Shown here piece after piece: positions 5,916-6,423 of a stretch of DNA of 6,423 nt. Origin of the DNA: Lentisphaeria bacterium. GTDB taxonomy: Bacteria > Verrucomicrobiota > Lentisphaeria > Oligosphaerales > JAFGRS01. The notes under the pieces were generated by a model. The model did no database searches. It saw only the letters and a list, made by a program, of their open reading frames with translations, and had not been told where the DNA came from. Location of the stretch: NCBI GenBank assembly GCA_016935045.1, contig JAFGRS010000230.1, positions 1-6,423 of the forward strand. Reading direction: 5' to 3'. The position numbers were made by a program, and so were the translations under genes. Position 1 is the first letter of the stretch, and every line of letters begins with the position of its first letter.

Positions 5916-6423
5916 CTACCCCCGCTCTTCCATCGGCACGAAATGCCGCAACGTGGGGCCGGTGTAGACCTGCCGCGGCCGCTGGATCCTGAACTGCGGA
6001 TCTTCCATGGCCTCCTTCCAGTGCGCGATCCAGCCCGGCAGGCGGCCGATGGCGAACAGCACGGTGAACATCTCCTTCGGGATGCCCATGGCGCGGTAAA
6101 TGATGCCGCTGTAGAAATCCACGTTGGGATAAAGCCTGCGCTCCTGGAAGTAGCTGTCTTCGAGGGCCCGCGCCTCCAGTTCCAGGGCGATGTCCAGAAG
6201 CGGATCCCGGCTCTGCAGGCAGGCCATCACGTCGGCACAGGTCTTCTTGATGATCTTCGCTCTCGGGTCGTAGCTCTTGTAGACCCGGTGCCCGAAGCCG
6301 TAGAGCCGGAAGGGGTCCTTCCTGTCCTTCGCCCGCTCGATCACCCGTTTCACGTTGCCCCCCTCCCGGTGGATCGTGTCGAGCATCTCGATCACGGCCT
6401 GGTTGGCGCCCCCGTGCAGCGGA
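5916..6423 (-). CDS. gltA: Citrate synthase, type II (3' part, cut by window edge)
   Basis: This is the C-terminal 168 residues of a citrate synthase, which condenses acetyl-CoA with oxaloacetate to citrate as the entry step of the TCA cycle in the cytoplasm. The reading frame is open to the right edge and ends in TAG at 5916-5918. All three catalytic residues of the family are visible: the histidine of PLHGGAN at the very edge (fragment residue 3), the histidine of GFGHRVY (residue 45) and the aspartate of YPNVDFYSG (residue 102). Their spacing is close to that in E. coli GltA (His264, His305, Asp362). The arginine-bearing segments FAIGRLPGW and QRPRQVYTG, which fit substrate-binding positions, also match. 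The C-terminal pattern resembles the GltA-like type II enzymes. A 2-methylcitrate synthase is a less likely alternative. The N-terminal part and the start lie outside the window. An 87 bp gap separates it from the next gene on the same strand, with no clear terminator. Confidence 0.96.
   Translation of the reverse strand, partial: PLHGGANQAVIEMLDTIHREGGNVKRVIERAKDRKDPFRLYGFGHRVYKSYDPRAKIIKKTCADVMACLQSRDPLLDIALELEARALEDSYFQERRLYPNVDFYSGIIYRAMGIPKEMFTVLFAIGRLPGWIAHWKEAMEDPQFRIQRPRQVYTGPTLRHFVPMEERG

Overview
The window is high-GC DNA from a bacterium that I cannot place precisely. The two exported enzymes, a ThuA domain fused to HEAT repeats and a Tat-exported Gfo/Idh/MocA oxidoreductase, are typical of Planctomycetota, Lentisphaerota, Kiritimatiellota, Hydrogenedentota and similar sugar-degrading lineages. 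That is family knowledge, not a direct identification.

All three protein genes lie on the minus strand, so the gene order reads from the right edge leftward. First is the 3' half of a type II citrate synthase (5916-6423, cut by the window edge). After 87 bp comes a 434-residue Tat-signal Gfo/Idh/MocA oxidoreductase (4524-5828). After a 232 bp gap comes a 1143-residue exported protein with a ThuA domain, a long HEAT-repeat middle and a C-terminal beta-sandwich-like domain (860-4291). Both complete genes have a strong Shine-Dalgarno sequence that fixes the start. The last two genes look like partners in extracytoplasmic sugar oxidation or breakdown. Citrate synthase is central metabolism and is probably a chance neighbour.

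The left 859 bp hold no credible gene but are highly structured. A two-copy 42-bp-period tandem repeat (126-207) is followed by two diverged copies of one composite element in inverted, convergent orientation: copy A on the plus strand, about 274-578, and copy B on the minus strand, about 825-592. Each copy has, in the same order, a 17-bp outer word identical in both, a 34-bp block (28 of 34 identical) and a long imperfect hairpin. The two hairpins keep the same architecture while their sequences differ, with compensatory base changes in the apical stem, fully rewritten middle stems, and conserved unpaired AAGGC..GAG and AACGC segments. This looks like an undescribed (to me) interspersed structured element, either a structured RNA or a small non-autonomous mobile element. 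Copy B lies in the sense orientation just past the stop codon of the ThuA-HEAT gene, so it could form part of that mRNA's 3' end. This is the most interesting part of the window.
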